NCBI RefSeq assembly: GCF_003545695.1
Contig: NZ_QUZZ01000006.1
Location: 280,147 to 344,146, forward strand
Length of the DNA stretch: 64,000 bases
Direction of reading: 5' to 3'
From: Taibaiella helva
GTDB lineage: Bacteria; Bacteroidota; Bacteroidia; Chitinophagales; Chitinophagaceae
The notes under the pieces are model-generated. The model was not told the DNA's origin. It saw nothing but the letters and a program-made list of their open reading frames with translations, and searched no databases. The position numbers and the translations under genes were made by a program. Positions 36,579-45,710 of this stretch are shown piece by piece (position 1 is the stretch's first letter; the number at the start of each line of letters is the position of its first letter).

Positions 36579-36956
36579 TTACCAGGTCTGAATCACGGAA
36601 AGAATATTGCCTGCAGGATCCTTAAACCAGGCCTGCGCCACCTGCATCTCTTCAGAACGCATAATATTGTTCTCGTCCGTGTTCAGGTAAGGATAGCTTT
36701 CAAATACGACGCCGGCCTGCTTTAGTCCGGCAACAGCCTGCTGCACGTCTTTTACCTCGAAATTGAGTATGGTAAAGGTTGCCGGCTGATGGTCGGGCTT
36801 AGGGTAGACCAGTATTTTGCCGGCGCCGTCCAGGTGGAGCTGGAGCATCCCATGGTCTTCCGTTACTTTAATCTTCAGGCGGTCGGCATAAAATGCCTTT
36901 GCCGCAGCAATATCATCGGTGGAGAAGCTGCTGAATGCAGCGGTATTCTGTAGCAT
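36579..36956 (-). CDS. VOC-family (glyoxalase-fold) protein
   Basis: A 125-residue protein of the vicinal-oxygen-chelate superfamily, one betaalphabetabetabeta pair. Recognisable parts: FSSFSTDDIAAAKAFYADRL, GMLQLHLDGAG, TFTILNFEVKDVQQAVAGLKQAGV, then QAWFKDPAGNILSVIQ. The frame opens at 37040 but the ATG at 36956 matches the family start. The family includes glyoxalases, dioxygenases and antibiotic-binding proteins; no substrate can be given. It sits within the run of small enzymes on the minus strand. Confidence 0.85.
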   Translation of the reverse strand: MLQNTAAFSSFSTDDIAAAKAFYADRLKIKVTEDHGMLQLHLDGAGKILVYPKPDHQPATFTILNFEVKDVQQAVAGLKQAGVVFESYPYLNTDENNIMRSEEMQVAQAWFKDPAGNILSVIQTW

Positions 36957-37160
36957 AGTCTGTCGTTGAGCTCGGTTAAACAATCGGCCGGCGTCAACGC
37001 AGATGATCATTGAACCCACCGGCGCCGGTAATGCCGGCATTTATTGGTAGTGTAAAGTTAGCCGACATTATCAGGAACGACAGGGGGTGTATCAGTCAAA
37101 TCGCGGGGTGATTTGCGACATTACGAAAGCTTTAGCATTGGCGGCTGCAGCCGCCTGCCA

Positions 37161-37688
37161 TCAGGCCTTTCCGTAAATGTTGTAATAGTTATAATCGGTC
37201 ATGGGCGCATCGGTAAAGCCCAGGTTCCGGCCTATGGTGATCACCTGCCCGCGGTGATAAGTACCGTGGTTCACGCATTGGATCAGGTACTCGAAGTTGT
37301 TGAAGTTGCATTCAAACCAGGGACTGGTCACCAGGGTCTTATCCTGCAGGTCTTCTTCATTCATGTCCCGCACATAACCGGCCATTGCTTCTGAATGATC
37401 CAGCAAGGCCTGGAATGCCTCTTCCGCGGTGCATTCATCAGCAAAAGGCTGGAACTCCGTTTTGCTGATTACCGAAAACCAGTACTGTTGTGTCTGCAGG
37501 ATGTGCACTAATGTCCGCCTGATGGTAGGAAAGCTGGAAGGCACTTCAGCTTCCATTAAAGAAGCCTCTTTTGTTCTCAGCCAGTTGACCAGGGTGGTAT
37601 TGGCCCAGAGATTATAGGCGGCAAAATTTTTCATCGCGTAAGCGATCGCATTTTCCTGCAGGGCTGCAGTGGATTGTTCAGGGATCAT
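37161..37688 (-). CDS. DinB-family protein
   Basis: A 176-residue DinB-fold protein with the full family pattern: NFAAYNLWANTTLVNWL at the start, LVHILQTQQYWFSVI (His near 66) and the C-terminal CVNHGTYHRGQVITIGRNLGF carrying the HxxxHRGQ metal site. The frame opens at 37913; the ATG at 37688 gives the normal family start. The reaction is unknown. The gaps on both sides (204 bases to the VOC gene, 113 bases to DUF393) hold nothing recognised. Confidence 0.88.
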   Translation of the reverse strand: MIPEQSTAALQENAIAYAMKNFAAYNLWANTTLVNWLRTKEASLMEAEVPSSFPTIRRTLVHILQTQQYWFSVISKTEFQPFADECTAEEAFQALLDHSEAMAGYVRDMNEEDLQDKTLVTSPWFECNFNNFEYLIQCVNHGTYHRGQVITIGRNLGFTDAPMTDYNYYNIYGKA

Positions 37689-37801
37689 ATCATTGGCTTT
37701 TGATGATACCACAAAGTAACAATCTCTTACTGACAACCCTATGGCAGTGCCGGGAAAAGAAGAAAACATTTTCTTAAAAAAGCGGAAAACATGAGGCCAA
37801 T

Positions 37802-38209
37802 CTACAGAAAACGATCTCTGAGCTCCGGCGCCGGCAACCAGCATTCCTCCTTGCGCCCCCACCAGCGGTAACGGTTCCGGGCGATCCATCGGTATAAAGG
37901 ATCGCGCAGCCACGCCGGCAGCAGGATGAGGGGATAAAGCAAGCGGTACCAGCCGCGCAGCTTACCGGCAATGCGAAGAGCTGCCGATGAATATTGCCAG
38001 GCCTTCCCGTCCATGATCAGCACCAGGCTTTCCGGCGATTGCTTTATGGGAATGCCGTATGCTTCCAGGAGCGCCTGCCCCTGTTCCGATTGCAAAGATG
38101 TAAAGCGAAAAATGGCGCCGGGGTCATGACGGATAATCAGCTGGACAGCAGCGCTGCAAAGGTTACAGACGCCGTCAAAGAGCACGATCGCTTTCCCCGG
38201 CTGTTGCAT
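37802..38209 (-). CDS. DUF393 thiol-disulfide oxidoreductase-like protein (DCC family)
   Basis: A 135-residue thioredoxin-like protein with the family signature FDGVCNLCS (Cys15, Cys18) near the N-terminus, SLQSEQGQALLEAYG and a C-terminal hydrophobic and basic stretch (LLYPLILLPAWLRDPLYRWI). The family is named for its DxxCxxC motif and may act in thiol-disulfide exchange at membranes. It ends 13 bases after the start region of nothing else; galE lies 12 bases upstream on the same strand, so both may be co-transcribed. Confidence 0.87.
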   Translation of the reverse strand: MQQPGKAIVLFDGVCNLCSAAVQLIIRHDPGAIFRFTSLQSEQGQALLEAYGIPIKQSPESLVLIMDGKAWQYSSAALRIAGKLRGWYRLLYPLILLPAWLRDPLYRWIARNRYRWWGRKEECWLPAPELRDRFL

Positions 38210-38221
38210 GAATGCCTTCTT

Positions 38222-39262
38222 TTAGTTGAACATGATCTTCTGCGCCGTCCTGGCCAGCTGCTGCTCCCATTTCCAGGCGGTATCCATCATGGCATCCATA
38301 TCGTAGGTGATATCCCAGCCCAACGCTGCACGCGCTTTTGCATTGTCGGCATATACAGCCACAACATCTCCTTCGCGGCGGGCGCCGATCTTATAGCTGA
38401 GCTTGCAGCCCGAAACCCGCTCGAAAGCGGCGATCAGCTCCAGCACGCTCACGCCGGCGCCGGTACCCAGGTTAAAGATCTCGCAGTCGGAGGCCAGGAT
38501 ATCGGCAAACGACGCAGACATCGCCAGGGTATGGGCATGAGCGACATCCATGACATGAATATAATCCCGGATACAGGAACCATCGCGGGTATCATAGTTA
38601 TTGCCGAATACGGTCATGCTGTTGCGCTTGCCGATAGCAGTTTGTGTAATTACGGGCACCAGGTTTTCCGGCGTTTCATTCAGCTCGCCGATCAGCGACG
38701 TCGGATGCGCCCCAACCGGGTTGAAGTACCGGAGCAGGATCACCTTGAATCCCGGATTGGCTTTTACAAAATCGGCACAGATCTCCTCGCCCATTTGCTT
38801 GGTACGGGCATAGGGCGACTGGGCTTCCTTCATCGGCTCCAGCTCCGTAACCGGCAGGGTTTCGGCATTGCCGTATACCGAACAGGAAGAAGAGAATACG
38901 AAATTATCGACATCAAACTCCCGCGCACACTGCAGGATATTCAGCAGGGAGGTAAGGTTGTTCCGGAAATATTCCAGGGGCTTGTTTACCGACTCACCAA
39001 CCGATTTATACGCAGCAAAATGAATAATACCGGCAATATCCTGGTTTTCCTCGAATACGGCTCTTACATCTTCCAGGTGGCAGAGATCCACCATATAGTT
39101 CTTCACAGGCTTTCCTACGATTTCCCCAACGCCATTCATCGTCTGCTGGAACCCACGGGAAAGATTATCAATGGAAATGACCTCGTAACCATTAGCGATT
39201 AAGTCTACGATAGTGTGGCTGCCTATGTAGCCGCAACCTCCGGTAACCAGTATTTTCTTCAT
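38222..39262 (-). CDS. galE: UDP-glucose 4-epimerase
   Basis: NAD-dependent extended SDR of 346 residues that interconverts UDP-glucose and UDP-galactose. The Rossmann loop is GGCGYIGSH at 8-16, the catalytic set is Ser124-126 with Tyr151 and Lys155 (SPYARTK), and LLRYFNPVGAHP, RDYIHVMDVAHAH and REGDVVAVYADNAKA follow. The length is standard. A DUF393 gene lies directly downstream. Leloir partners (galK, galT) are not nearby; a role in surface polysaccharide supply is likely. Confidence 0.95.
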   Translation of the reverse strand: MKKILVTGGCGYIGSHTIVDLIANGYEVISIDNLSRGFQQTMNGVGEIVGKPVKNYMVDLCHLEDVRAVFEENQDIAGIIHFAAYKSVGESVNKPLEYFRNNLTSLLNILQCAREFDVDNFVFSSSCSVYGNAETLPVTELEPMKEAQSPYARTKQMGEEICADFVKANPGFKVILLRYFNPVGAHPTSLIGELNETPENLVPVITQTAIGKRNSMTVFGNNYDTRDGSCIRDYIHVMDVAHAHTLAMSASFADILASDCEIFNLGTGAGVSVLELIAAFERVSGCKLSYKIGARREGDVVAVYADNAKARAALGWDITYDMDAMMDTAWKWEQQLARTAQKIMFN

Positions 39263-39284
39263 ATCAATCGGCGCATTTGAACGT

Positions 39285-39292
39285 CAAAGATA
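39285..39292 (-). promoter_or_regulatory. -7 element of galE
   Basis: On the minus strand this reads TATCTTTG, an exact TAnnTTTG match, 23 bases before the galE ATG. Confidence 0.6.
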
Positions 39293-39352
39293 CGTTGATC
39301 CGGTCAATTAAAATGCTTTCTCCGCCACAGTACCGGCTACCACGGCTACTGG

Positions 39353-39736
39353 TTACGGGGCTATAGGACTGGTGATCCACCAGGTCACCCCTGCGGGATC
39401 TTTCACACCGCAGGTACGGCCATAGGACTGGTCGGAAAGCGGCATTATGACAGTGGCGCCGGCCTGCTGCGCTTTTTCAAAAGAGGTGTCGGCATCGGTC
39501 ACATTGATGAATAAGCCGGCGGCTTCGGCTTTCCATTGTTCCGTCGCATCGGCGCACATGACCGTGCTGTTCCCTATCCGGAGCTGGGCGTGCATTACCC
39601 GCGCCTTCTCTTCGGGCCGGCGTTCTTCAAGCTCCGTTTCTGCGCCGAACACTTCCCGGGCGAATTCGATAAAACGGGCCGCCCCATTGAGGATCAGGTA
39701 GGGCGTTACGGTTTGGGTATCTCGTGTATTGCTCAT
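39353..39736 (-). CDS. VOC-family protein (PhnB/YdhR-like glyoxalase)
   Basis: A 128-residue VOC-fold protein resembling the PhnB-type 3-demethylubiquinone-9-methyltransferase-like group: TVTPYLILNGAARFIEFARE at the N-terminus, RVMHAQLRIGNSTVMCAD, FINVTDADTSFEKAQQAGAT and SYGRTCGVKDPAGVTWWITS. The open frame begins at 39952; the ATG at 39736 is the family start. The function is unknown. It is 78 bases downstream of a GNAT gene on the same strand. Confidence 0.87.
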   Translation of the reverse strand: MSNTRDTQTVTPYLILNGAARFIEFAREVFGAETELEERRPEEKARVMHAQLRIGNSTVMCADATEQWKAEAAGLFINVTDADTSFEKAQQAGATVIMPLSDQSYGRTCGVKDPAGVTWWITSPIAP

Positions 39737-39813
39737 TGCTTTGCTTTTAAGAATAACACAAGCGATGCGCCAACGGTTGCAAAAAAAATAAAAACATTCC
39801 CGGCCACCGCCCG

Positions 39814-40347
39814 TTAGCTTAAAACGACTCTCATCAGGATATCGGTTTGCCGGTCGTCGCCCAGGTAAAACAGATGCGTATCGAAAGGCTCGAGCCCAAG
39901 CTTGCGGTAAAAGGCGATCGCCGCCTCGTTGTGTTCCCATACACCCAGCCATACCACGCTGCAGCCCTGCGTTTTAGCCAGTGCAAAAGCCTTGTCCATC
40001 AGCAATCTCCCGATACCCAGGCCTTTGTAGCTTTTGTCGACGTAGATACGCTCCACTTCGAGGCTGTCCTCCCCCAGCGGTTCTGTTTGCGCCGCACCGG
40101 TATTGACTTTCAGGTAACCGGCTACCAGCTCATTGACCAAGGCGAAAAAGAAAACGGAACCGGGCGTTGACAGCTCCCGCTGCAGGCGGTCCATAGTCAT
40201 ATGCTGGTCCAGGTAACGCTGCATGTTCTCCCGCGTATTGCTGGCGGCAAAGGTTTCTGTAAAGGTGCTGACACTGATCTCGCAAAGGGCTTCCAGCTCA
40301 TCGGGATGGACCTCGCGCAAAACAATACCGGCGGCAGTAGCAGACAT
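39814..40347 (-). CDS. GNAT-family N-acetyltransferase
   Basis: A 177-residue acetyltransferase. The GNAT core is visible: LREVHPDELEALCEIS (strand 1 and helix 1), LEVERIYVDKSYKGLGIGRLLMD with the acetyl-CoA loop (YKGLGIG, motif A), CSVVWLGVWEHNEAAIAFYRKLGL (motif B). The pattern around strand 4 recalls PaiA-type spermidine/spermine acetyltransferases, but the substrate is only a guess. Clear ATG start. Neighbours are VOC and DinB genes on the same strand. Confidence 0.88.
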   Translation of the reverse strand: MSATAAGIVLREVHPDELEALCEISVSTFTETFAASNTRENMQRYLDQHMTMDRLQRELSTPGSVFFFALVNELVAGYLKVNTGAAQTEPLGEDSLEVERIYVDKSYKGLGIGRLLMDKAFALAKTQGCSVVWLGVWEHNEAAIAFYRKLGLEPFDTHLFYLGDDRQTDILMRVVLS

Positions 40348-40408
40348 AAGAGAAAGATTGATCTTCCCTGTAAAGATAGTGCATTCCCGCTGTCACCTTG
40401 GAGACAAG

Positions 40409-40951
40409 CTATTTCAGCAGCCTTAAGGCCTGCTGCATATGCCGTTCATTGTGAGCCACCAGGAACCGGAAAACATCGCCCAGCTTCAGCCTGATCCAGC
40501 GGGCGATGGAAATGGGGATACGTACTTTGTCCATATCGGCCGCTCCGGCCTGTCGCAGGTAAGCCAGCAAGGTCTCCTGCTGCTCGATGAAGGTGGCGAT
40601 CACGGCTACGGCATCCAAATCAGGCGCCGGGCGATGGTCCTTCGGCGCTTTGTATTTTTTCGCACCCGGCTCCATCATACGGGTAAAATAATTGCCAAGC
40701 CAGGTGCTGGTAAAGGTATCTGCCGTAACAGGCCTTGCACGGCTTAATCCTTTTTCAATTTCCGGGAGATAGTAGCGGCCGTAGCTGTTCAGGTGCTCGA
40801 GGCATTGGGCAATGCTCCAGCCGCCATCGGGGGCAGGTTGCAGCAACTGCTCCGGTTTCAGGTTCTGCAGCCGTGCGGTGGTAATCTGCAAATGTTGTTC
40901 CACGCGCTGTTCCAGGCTATGCAGCAAATCGGATTTCAGGATCGGTTTCAT
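40409..40951 (-). CDS. DinB-family protein
   Basis: A 180-residue DinB_2-type protein: EQLLQPAPDGGWSIAQCLEHLNSYGRYYLP gives the first metal His region, then KYKAPKDHRP, and the C-terminal RFLVAHNERHMQQALRL carries the second histidine pair. The start is the ATG at 40951 (MKPILKSD); the frame runs further to 41017. Fifth DinB-fold gene in the region. The Crp/Fnr gene lies 72 bases upstream on the same strand and could control it. Confidence 0.85.
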   Translation of the reverse strand: MKPILKSDLLHSLEQRVEQHLQITTARLQNLKPEQLLQPAPDGGWSIAQCLEHLNSYGRYYLPEIEKGLSRARPVTADTFTSTWLGNYFTRMMEPGAKKYKAPKDHRPAPDLDAVAVIATFIEQQETLLAYLRQAGAADMDKVRIPISIARWIRLKLGDVFRFLVAHNERHMQQALRLLK

Positions 40952-41023
40952 AAGCGTTTTGTACAATACAGGGCAAAAGTCGCACGCCGCGCTTTGTACA
41001 TTCTTGGTAAAAACCAAGATTTT

Positions 41024-41608
41024 TCAGATACGAATGCTGTTGAGCAGCTTGCTGAAATTGGAGGGATCGATGCCCAGGTAATTGGCAAGGTACTTATGCG
41101 GTACCAGCTGAAGAATGTGCGGGCTGCGTTCCAGCAGCTTCCTGAACTTATCAGCAGAGGAATAACATTGCACTTCTGCCAGCCGCTCCAGCAGGCCCGA
41201 TAACGCGCCCACCAGGCCGGTGCGGACCATAGCAGCTACCGTAATGCTCGATTCCATCAGCTGCGCCACATCCCTGTACGAAGCCCGGAGAAAGGAAGAA
41301 GCGGTAAGCGTTTCATAAGCATAGCGGGAAGGGCGCTGCAACATCATGGCATCGAGCACACCGCCGAAAGAAGGTGCATAGGTAAAGACAAGCGTTGCTT
41401 CCCTGCCCTCGTCGTCGAAATAATAGACGCGCTGTACCCCTTCCGTCACGAAATACAGGTAAGGCTCCGGGCCGCCGATCCTTGTCAGCACCTCTTTACG
41501 ACCGGCGCGAAAGGGTTGCCATATGCCGGAGAAGGCTTCCCAGTCCTTTGGAGGAAGGGGAAAAACCGCATCCGTAAATGCTTTCAGCCGAACCAGGTCT
41601 TCTTCCAT
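41024..41608 (-). CDS. Crp/Fnr-family transcriptional regulator
   Basis: A 194-residue regulator. The N-terminal half has the cyclic-nucleotide-binding jelly roll (VLTRIGGPEPYLYFVTEGVQ), with no Fe-S cysteine set, and the C-terminal HTH_Crp part reads YLANYLGIDPSNFSKLLN. The effector is unknown. It ends 72 bases before the DinB gene and starts 6 bases after the NdpA-like gene's stop, so it may be in one unit with both. Confidence 0.85.
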   Translation of the reverse strand: MEEDLVRLKAFTDAVFPLPPKDWEAFSGIWQPFRAGRKEVLTRIGGPEPYLYFVTEGVQRVYYFDDEGREATLVFTYAPSFGGVLDAMMLQRPSRYAYETLTASSFLRASYRDVAQLMESSITVAAMVRTGLVGALSGLLERLAEVQCYSSADKFRKLLERSPHILQLVPHKYLANYLGIDPSNFSKLLNSIRI

Positions 41609-41614
41609 AAGGGA

Positions 41615-42655
41615 TCAGGATTCTTCCTCGAAATAGATCTTATAAAACTTACGACCGTCATCGTCCATACCCTGCTCGATCAGGTCGCGGTCGCCATGAA
41701 TGTAGATATGAAAGTTCTTATCGAGCTTCAGCACGCTCTTGAATATCCGCTCCTGCTTCTTAACTGCCATGGGCGAGATGTCAAAGCGATCGGAGAGCTG
41801 CAGATCATGGTCCTGCCGGTAATGCTCATCGTAAGTATTGAACGACTGAATAATGCCTTTATCCTGGAATACCGTCTCCACAAATTCGTCCTTATCGAAA
41901 GTGTCGTTATGCTTGAAGTAATTAACGGAGCGGTTGAGAAAGTCGATCTGGTCGGCTTTCGACACTTCAAAGTCTTCCGTCAGCTGCTTGGTCACATAGT
42001 TCCTGGCGATGCTGAGAAAGTCTTTTGTATTGTGGTAGTCGTTGCTGATGGGCGTAATGCTGAGGAAATTATCTTTCCAGTATTGCGCATCGCCCGAGCG
42101 CTGCGCGTCGATCATGCAGAGGCGGTAGCCTTCCCCTCGCTCATCGTCGAAAATGAGGCAGCCTTTTTCCAGCTTGTTCACATTGATGCCATCTTCGTGA
42201 CGGATCTTAAAATCTTCGCTGGTGGCGTCGATCTTGAGAAAAGTATCTTTATTCTCCGACTTGAAGATACCGATCGCGCGCGCGGTACGCTCTTCCATCA
42301 CCAGGTCGGTAAAATAGCAGACGCACAGCTCGCCCGCGCCTACCTTGGGATGTACCGATTGCTCGTACAAGTGCTTGGCGATCTCTATCGATTGCTGGTG
42401 CAGGGTTTCAGGCCGGTCGAAGATCTTTGTCACATAGGTATACACCTCGTTCAGCGAAAGATCGGTAGGATGGCTGAAACGGTACAGCTCGCTGGTATTG
42501 AAGGGGTGAATGAAATACTTCAGCAGGACAGTGGGCGTGTATTCGTCTTCAAACTGCACCGGCTCCTTCGACAGATGCATCCCGTCATCGGTAAGCTTAT
42601 TGCCCACCTTATGCACGGCAATGCTTTTGATACCGGCGTTTTCGTAATCAATCAT
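41615..42655 (-). CDS. Nucleoid-associated protein, NdpA/YejK-like
   Basis: A 346-residue protein of the nucleoid-associated NA37 family (PF04245): MIDYENAGIKSIAVHKVGNK at the start, an acidic middle (VCYFTDLVMEERTARAIGIFKS), the CLIFDDERGEGYRLCMIDAQ strand and a C-terminal part rich in charged residues. It binds DNA in E. coli; the role here is presumed similar. The frame extends to 42751, but the ATG at 42655 matches the family. It ends 6 bases before the Crp/Fnr start. Confidence 0.85.
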   Translation of the reverse strand: MIDYENAGIKSIAVHKVGNKLTDDGMHLSKEPVQFEDEYTPTVLLKYFIHPFNTSELYRFSHPTDLSLNEVYTYVTKIFDRPETLHQQSIEIAKHLYEQSVHPKVGAGELCVCYFTDLVMEERTARAIGIFKSENKDTFLKIDATSEDFKIRHEDGINVNKLEKGCLIFDDERGEGYRLCMIDAQRSGDAQYWKDNFLSITPISNDYHNTKDFLSIARNYVTKQLTEDFEVSKADQIDFLNRSVNYFKHNDTFDKDEFVETVFQDKGIIQSFNTYDEHYRQDHDLQLSDRFDISPMAVKKQERIFKSVLKLDKNFHIYIHGDRDLIEQGMDDDGRKFYKIYFEEES

Positions 42656-42730
42656 GTGCGGAAAATAGAAATAGAACGGCTGCAAAAATAGCGCAAAAAC
42701 ACACGTCATCATATGCTGCACGGATACAAA

Positions 42731-42763
42731 AAAGCTGCCCGGAACCAACATCCGGGCAGCTTT
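42731..42763 (-). terminator. Terminator of htpG
   Basis: A 13-bp stem aaagctgcccgga / tccgggcagcttt with a 7-base loop, 23 bases past the htpG stop. On the minus strand it continues with a T run (ttttttgtatcc). Confidence 0.9.
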
Positions 42764-42785
42764 GTATTTCTTCGCGGAGACCGGC

Positions 42786-44681
42786 TTAAGCGCCGATCAG
42801 CGCTACGCTGCGGTTCACAAAATCGGTAAGATCGGCGCCGGTAAGCATTCCCTGCGACAGCAGGGCCAGGTCGAAGGCCTGGCGCGCCAGGCGGCTCTGC
42901 GTTTCGCTGTCCTTTTCTTCCAGCATCCGGCGGATCAGCTTATGGTTGCCGTTCACCGATACTTTATAGTTATCGGGAAGATTGCCGTAAAAGCCCATCA
43001 TACCACCACCGCCCGTACGGGCCATATCTTTCATCCGGCGCATGAACTCGTCCATGGTTACGGTTACCGGCAGCTCTTCCGGATGCAGACCGGTCACTTC
43101 CACGTTCATGGTCGTCTTATTGATCGCTTTTTCAAACAGCTCTTTCACCAGCTTGCTCTGGTCTTCGCTCAGCACGCTTTCGATCTTTTCGTCTTTGGCG
43201 ATCAGGTTATCGACCACGTCGGCATCGACACGCTTCAGCGAGGTCTTTTCCAGCTTCTGCTCCAGCTGTGCAATGAAGTGTGTATCGATAGGCGAATTCA
43301 TTTCCAGCACATCATAGCCTTTCTTTTCTGCCGTATGGATAAAGGTATGCTGCTTGCCGGTATCATTGCTGTACAGGTACACAACAGTATCGTTCTTATC
43401 GGTCTGCAGTCCCTGCACTTTCTCTTTATATTCAGGAAGCGTAAAGAATTCTTTCTTTACATTCTGCAGCAGCACGAAGTCCTTAGCACGGTCGTAGAAT
43501 TTCTCTTCGGTGATCATGCCGTATTTCACGAACAGGCCGATGTCGATCCATTTTTCTTCATAGCCCTTACGATCCGCCTTGAACAGCTCGTTCAGCTTAT
43601 CGGCCACTTTTTTGGTGATATAGTTGTTGATCTTTTTTACATTGCCGTCGGCCTGGAGGAAGCTCCTGGACACGTTCAGCGGGATATCGGGGCTATCGAT
43701 CACACCATGCAGCAGCATCAGGAATTCGGGAACAATGTCTTTCACTTCGTCGGTAATGAACACCTGGCGGCTGAACAGCTTGATCTTGTTGCGCTGCAGC
43801 TCAAAGTCGTTCTTCACTTTGGGGAAGTACAGCACGCCGGTCAGGTTGAAGGGATAATCGACATTGAGGTGGATCCAGAACAGCGGCGCCTCCGACATGG
43901 GATACAGCTCGCGGTAGAAGTCCAGGTAATCTTCATCTTTCAGCTCGGAAGGGGCCTTGGTCCAGATGGGCGCCGTGTTGTTGATAATATCGTCGACCTC
44001 GATCTCTTTGAATTTAGGCTTGCCTTCTTCATCTTCGCCATCCGGCTCTCTTTCCGTCCGGGTGCCGAACTTGATCGGTACGGGCAGGAAGCGGCAATAT
44101 TTATCAAGAATGCTCCGCAAGCGGTACTCGTCCAGGAATTCTTCCGCCTCTTCGTTGAGGTGCAGAATGATATCGGTTCCCCTTTCGGTACGGTCGCCAT
44201 CGGTGATCTCGAATTCGGTGCTGCCGTCGCAGATCCAGCGGGCCGGCTGCGCCCCTTCCTGATAAGAGAGCGTATTGATCTCTACCTTGTGAGACACCAT
44301 GAAAGCGGAATAGAAGCCCAGACCGAATTTACCGATGATCTCATTGGCATCTTTGGCTTCCTTGAACTTTTCCATAAACTCGGTAGCACCGGAAAAGGCC
44401 ACCTGGTTGATGTATTTCTTGATCTCCTCGGAGGTCATACCGATACCACGATCGCTGATCGTAATCGTCTTCTGGTCTTTATCCAGCTTCACTTCTACCA
44501 TCAGCTCACCGGTTTCGCCCTTAAACTCGCCCAGCGAAGCCAGGCGCTTCAACTTCTGGGTAGCATCGACGGCGTTGGATACCAGCTCACGAAGAAAAAT
44601 CTCGTTGTCGGAGTATAAAAACTTTTTAATGATCGGAAAAATGTTTTCCGTGTGTATGGATATATTTCCTTTTTCCTGCAT
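42786..44681 (-). CDS. htpG: Chaperone HtpG (Hsp90)
   Basis: Cytosolic Hsp90-family ATPase of 631 residues. The GHKL ATP site is intact: LRELVSNAVDATQKLKRL (Glu and Asn of helix 1), SDRGIGMTSEEI and GKFGLGFYSAFMVSHKVEI. The middle domain contains LNVSRSFLQADGNVKKI with the catalytic Arg loop, and the C-terminal dimerisation domain is full length. Start at ATG 44681. The 392-base gap upstream (to 45073) is shared with a divergent secreted protein gene and shows no clear promoter. Confidence 0.97.
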   Translation of the reverse strand: MQEKGNISIHTENIFPIIKKFLYSDNEIFLRELVSNAVDATQKLKRLASLGEFKGETGELMVEVKLDKDQKTITISDRGIGMTSEEIKKYINQVAFSGATEFMEKFKEAKDANEIIGKFGLGFYSAFMVSHKVEINTLSYQEGAQPARWICDGSTEFEITDGDRTERGTDIILHLNEEAEEFLDEYRLRSILDKYCRFLPVPIKFGTRTEREPDGEDEEGKPKFKEIEVDDIINNTAPIWTKAPSELKDEDYLDFYRELYPMSEAPLFWIHLNVDYPFNLTGVLYFPKVKNDFELQRNKIKLFSRQVFITDEVKDIVPEFLMLLHGVIDSPDIPLNVSRSFLQADGNVKKINNYITKKVADKLNELFKADRKGYEEKWIDIGLFVKYGMITEEKFYDRAKDFVLLQNVKKEFFTLPEYKEKVQGLQTDKNDTVVYLYSNDTGKQHTFIHTAEKKGYDVLEMNSPIDTHFIAQLEQKLEKTSLKRVDADVVDNLIAKDEKIESVLSEDQSKLVKELFEKAINKTTMNVEVTGLHPEELPVTVTMDEFMRRMKDMARTGGGGMMGFYGNLPDNYKVSVNGNHKLIRRMLEEKDSETQSRLARQAFDLALLSQGMLTGADLTDFVNRSVALIGA

Positions 44682-45073
44682 AAGGCTTATGTTTTAAGGA
44701 GTGATTGTCGTTGTAGCAAGAACAAAGGTTATTCCAAAGGCCGGGCAATTGCCAAATTGACATTTTCTATACTTTTTGTGGAACCAGAGTGCTTTTTTTT
44801 CAGCATCTGCTCCCCTTTGCCTGACAATTCTGCCCGTTGCTTGCATGTTTACAGTGTTTTAAACTTTAAATCAAGATAAATACCAAAAAAGCTTTGACCC
44901 TTACCTATGGCCAAAACCTGAAGAGATGAAAATCTATGTTCCATTTTGCGAAACATTGTCTCTAAACCCGGTCTTACTGGTCTGCAATGACGACACTATC
45001 CTTAGCAAATCATTAACCCGGTGCATTAAACGAAAATGCTCGCTGCTGATCAAAGAAATAAAACAGGAACATT
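44682..45073. other. Intergenic region upstream of htpG
   Basis: 392 bases between divergent genes. An open frame on the plus strand (44926 on) runs into the next gene out of frame and has no features of a real protein. No CIRCE or heat-shock operator was recognised. Confidence 0.4.
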
Positions 45074-45577
45074 ATGAAAAAGGTAATGATAGCGCTCCTG
45101 CTTCTGGGAGCAACAGCGATGACCAGGGAAGCCACAGCACAGATCAGCGTCAACATCAACATAGGCAGCCAGCCGGCCTGGGGCCCTACCGGCTACGATT
45201 ATGCCGGTTACTATTATCTTCCCGATATCAACTGCTATTACGATATCGGCAGGGGCCAGTTCATCTATCCCAACGGCAGCCGCTGGGTATATGCCCGCAA
45301 CCTGCCCGGAAGATACCGGAACGTCAACCTTTACAATACTTATAAGGTAGTGATCAACCGGCCCAGCCCCTTCCGCAACAACCGCGACGACATCAACCGC
45401 TATGCACGGTATAAGGGCGTACACAGCCAGCCGGTGATCCGCGATAGCCGCGACAGCCGCTACTATGCCAGCAAGGGTCACCCGATGCACCAGCAATGGG
45501 AAAAGGATCATGGACGCGTGGACGCAGGTCCCAGGGGCGACCGGGGTAACCGCGGCAATCATTATGGACGTCGTTAA
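45074..45577 (+). CDS. Secreted Tyr/Asn/Arg-rich protein
   Basis: A 167-residue secreted protein. The signal peptide is MKKVMIALLLLGATAMTREATAQ. The mature part has the SVNINIGSQPAWGPTGYDYA start followed by a YYYLPDINCYYDIGRGQF stretch, typical of a Bacteroidota-only secreted family, and then a basic Arg/Asp/Gly-rich tail (RGDRGNRGNHYGRR). The function is unknown. Monocistronic, ending at a hairpin. Confidence 0.85.
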   Translation: MKKVMIALLLLGATAMTREATAQISVNINIGSQPAWGPTGYDYAGYYYLPDINCYYDIGRGQFIYPNGSRWVYARNLPGRYRNVNLYNTYKVVINRPSPFRNNRDDINRYARYKGVHSQPVIRDSRDSRYYASKGHPMHQQWEKDHGRVDAGPRGDRGNRGNHYGRR

Positions 45578-45627
45578 GATAAAGAATATTACAGGGCTGA
45601 TCGTGTGGGATAGAGGTGTGAAAAGGG

Positions 45628-45652
45628 AGCCGTCCGGGAGGGCGGCTCTTTT
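45628..45652 (+). terminator. Probable terminator
   Basis: A 8-bp stem agccgtcc / gggcggct (one G-T pair) with a 4-base loop is followed by tcttttat. It is about 50 bases after the secreted protein's stop. Confidence 0.7.
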
Positions 45653-45710
45653 ATTGCGACTGATTGTACGATTAATGTGACACTGCGCCGCAACGCGCAT
45701 GTATAAAACA

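Noticed and set aside
44926..45345. A 139-codon plus-strand frame overlapping the secreted protein at 45074.
   Set aside because: It overlaps a clear signal-peptide gene in another frame, and its composition after 45074 is that of a shifted frame.
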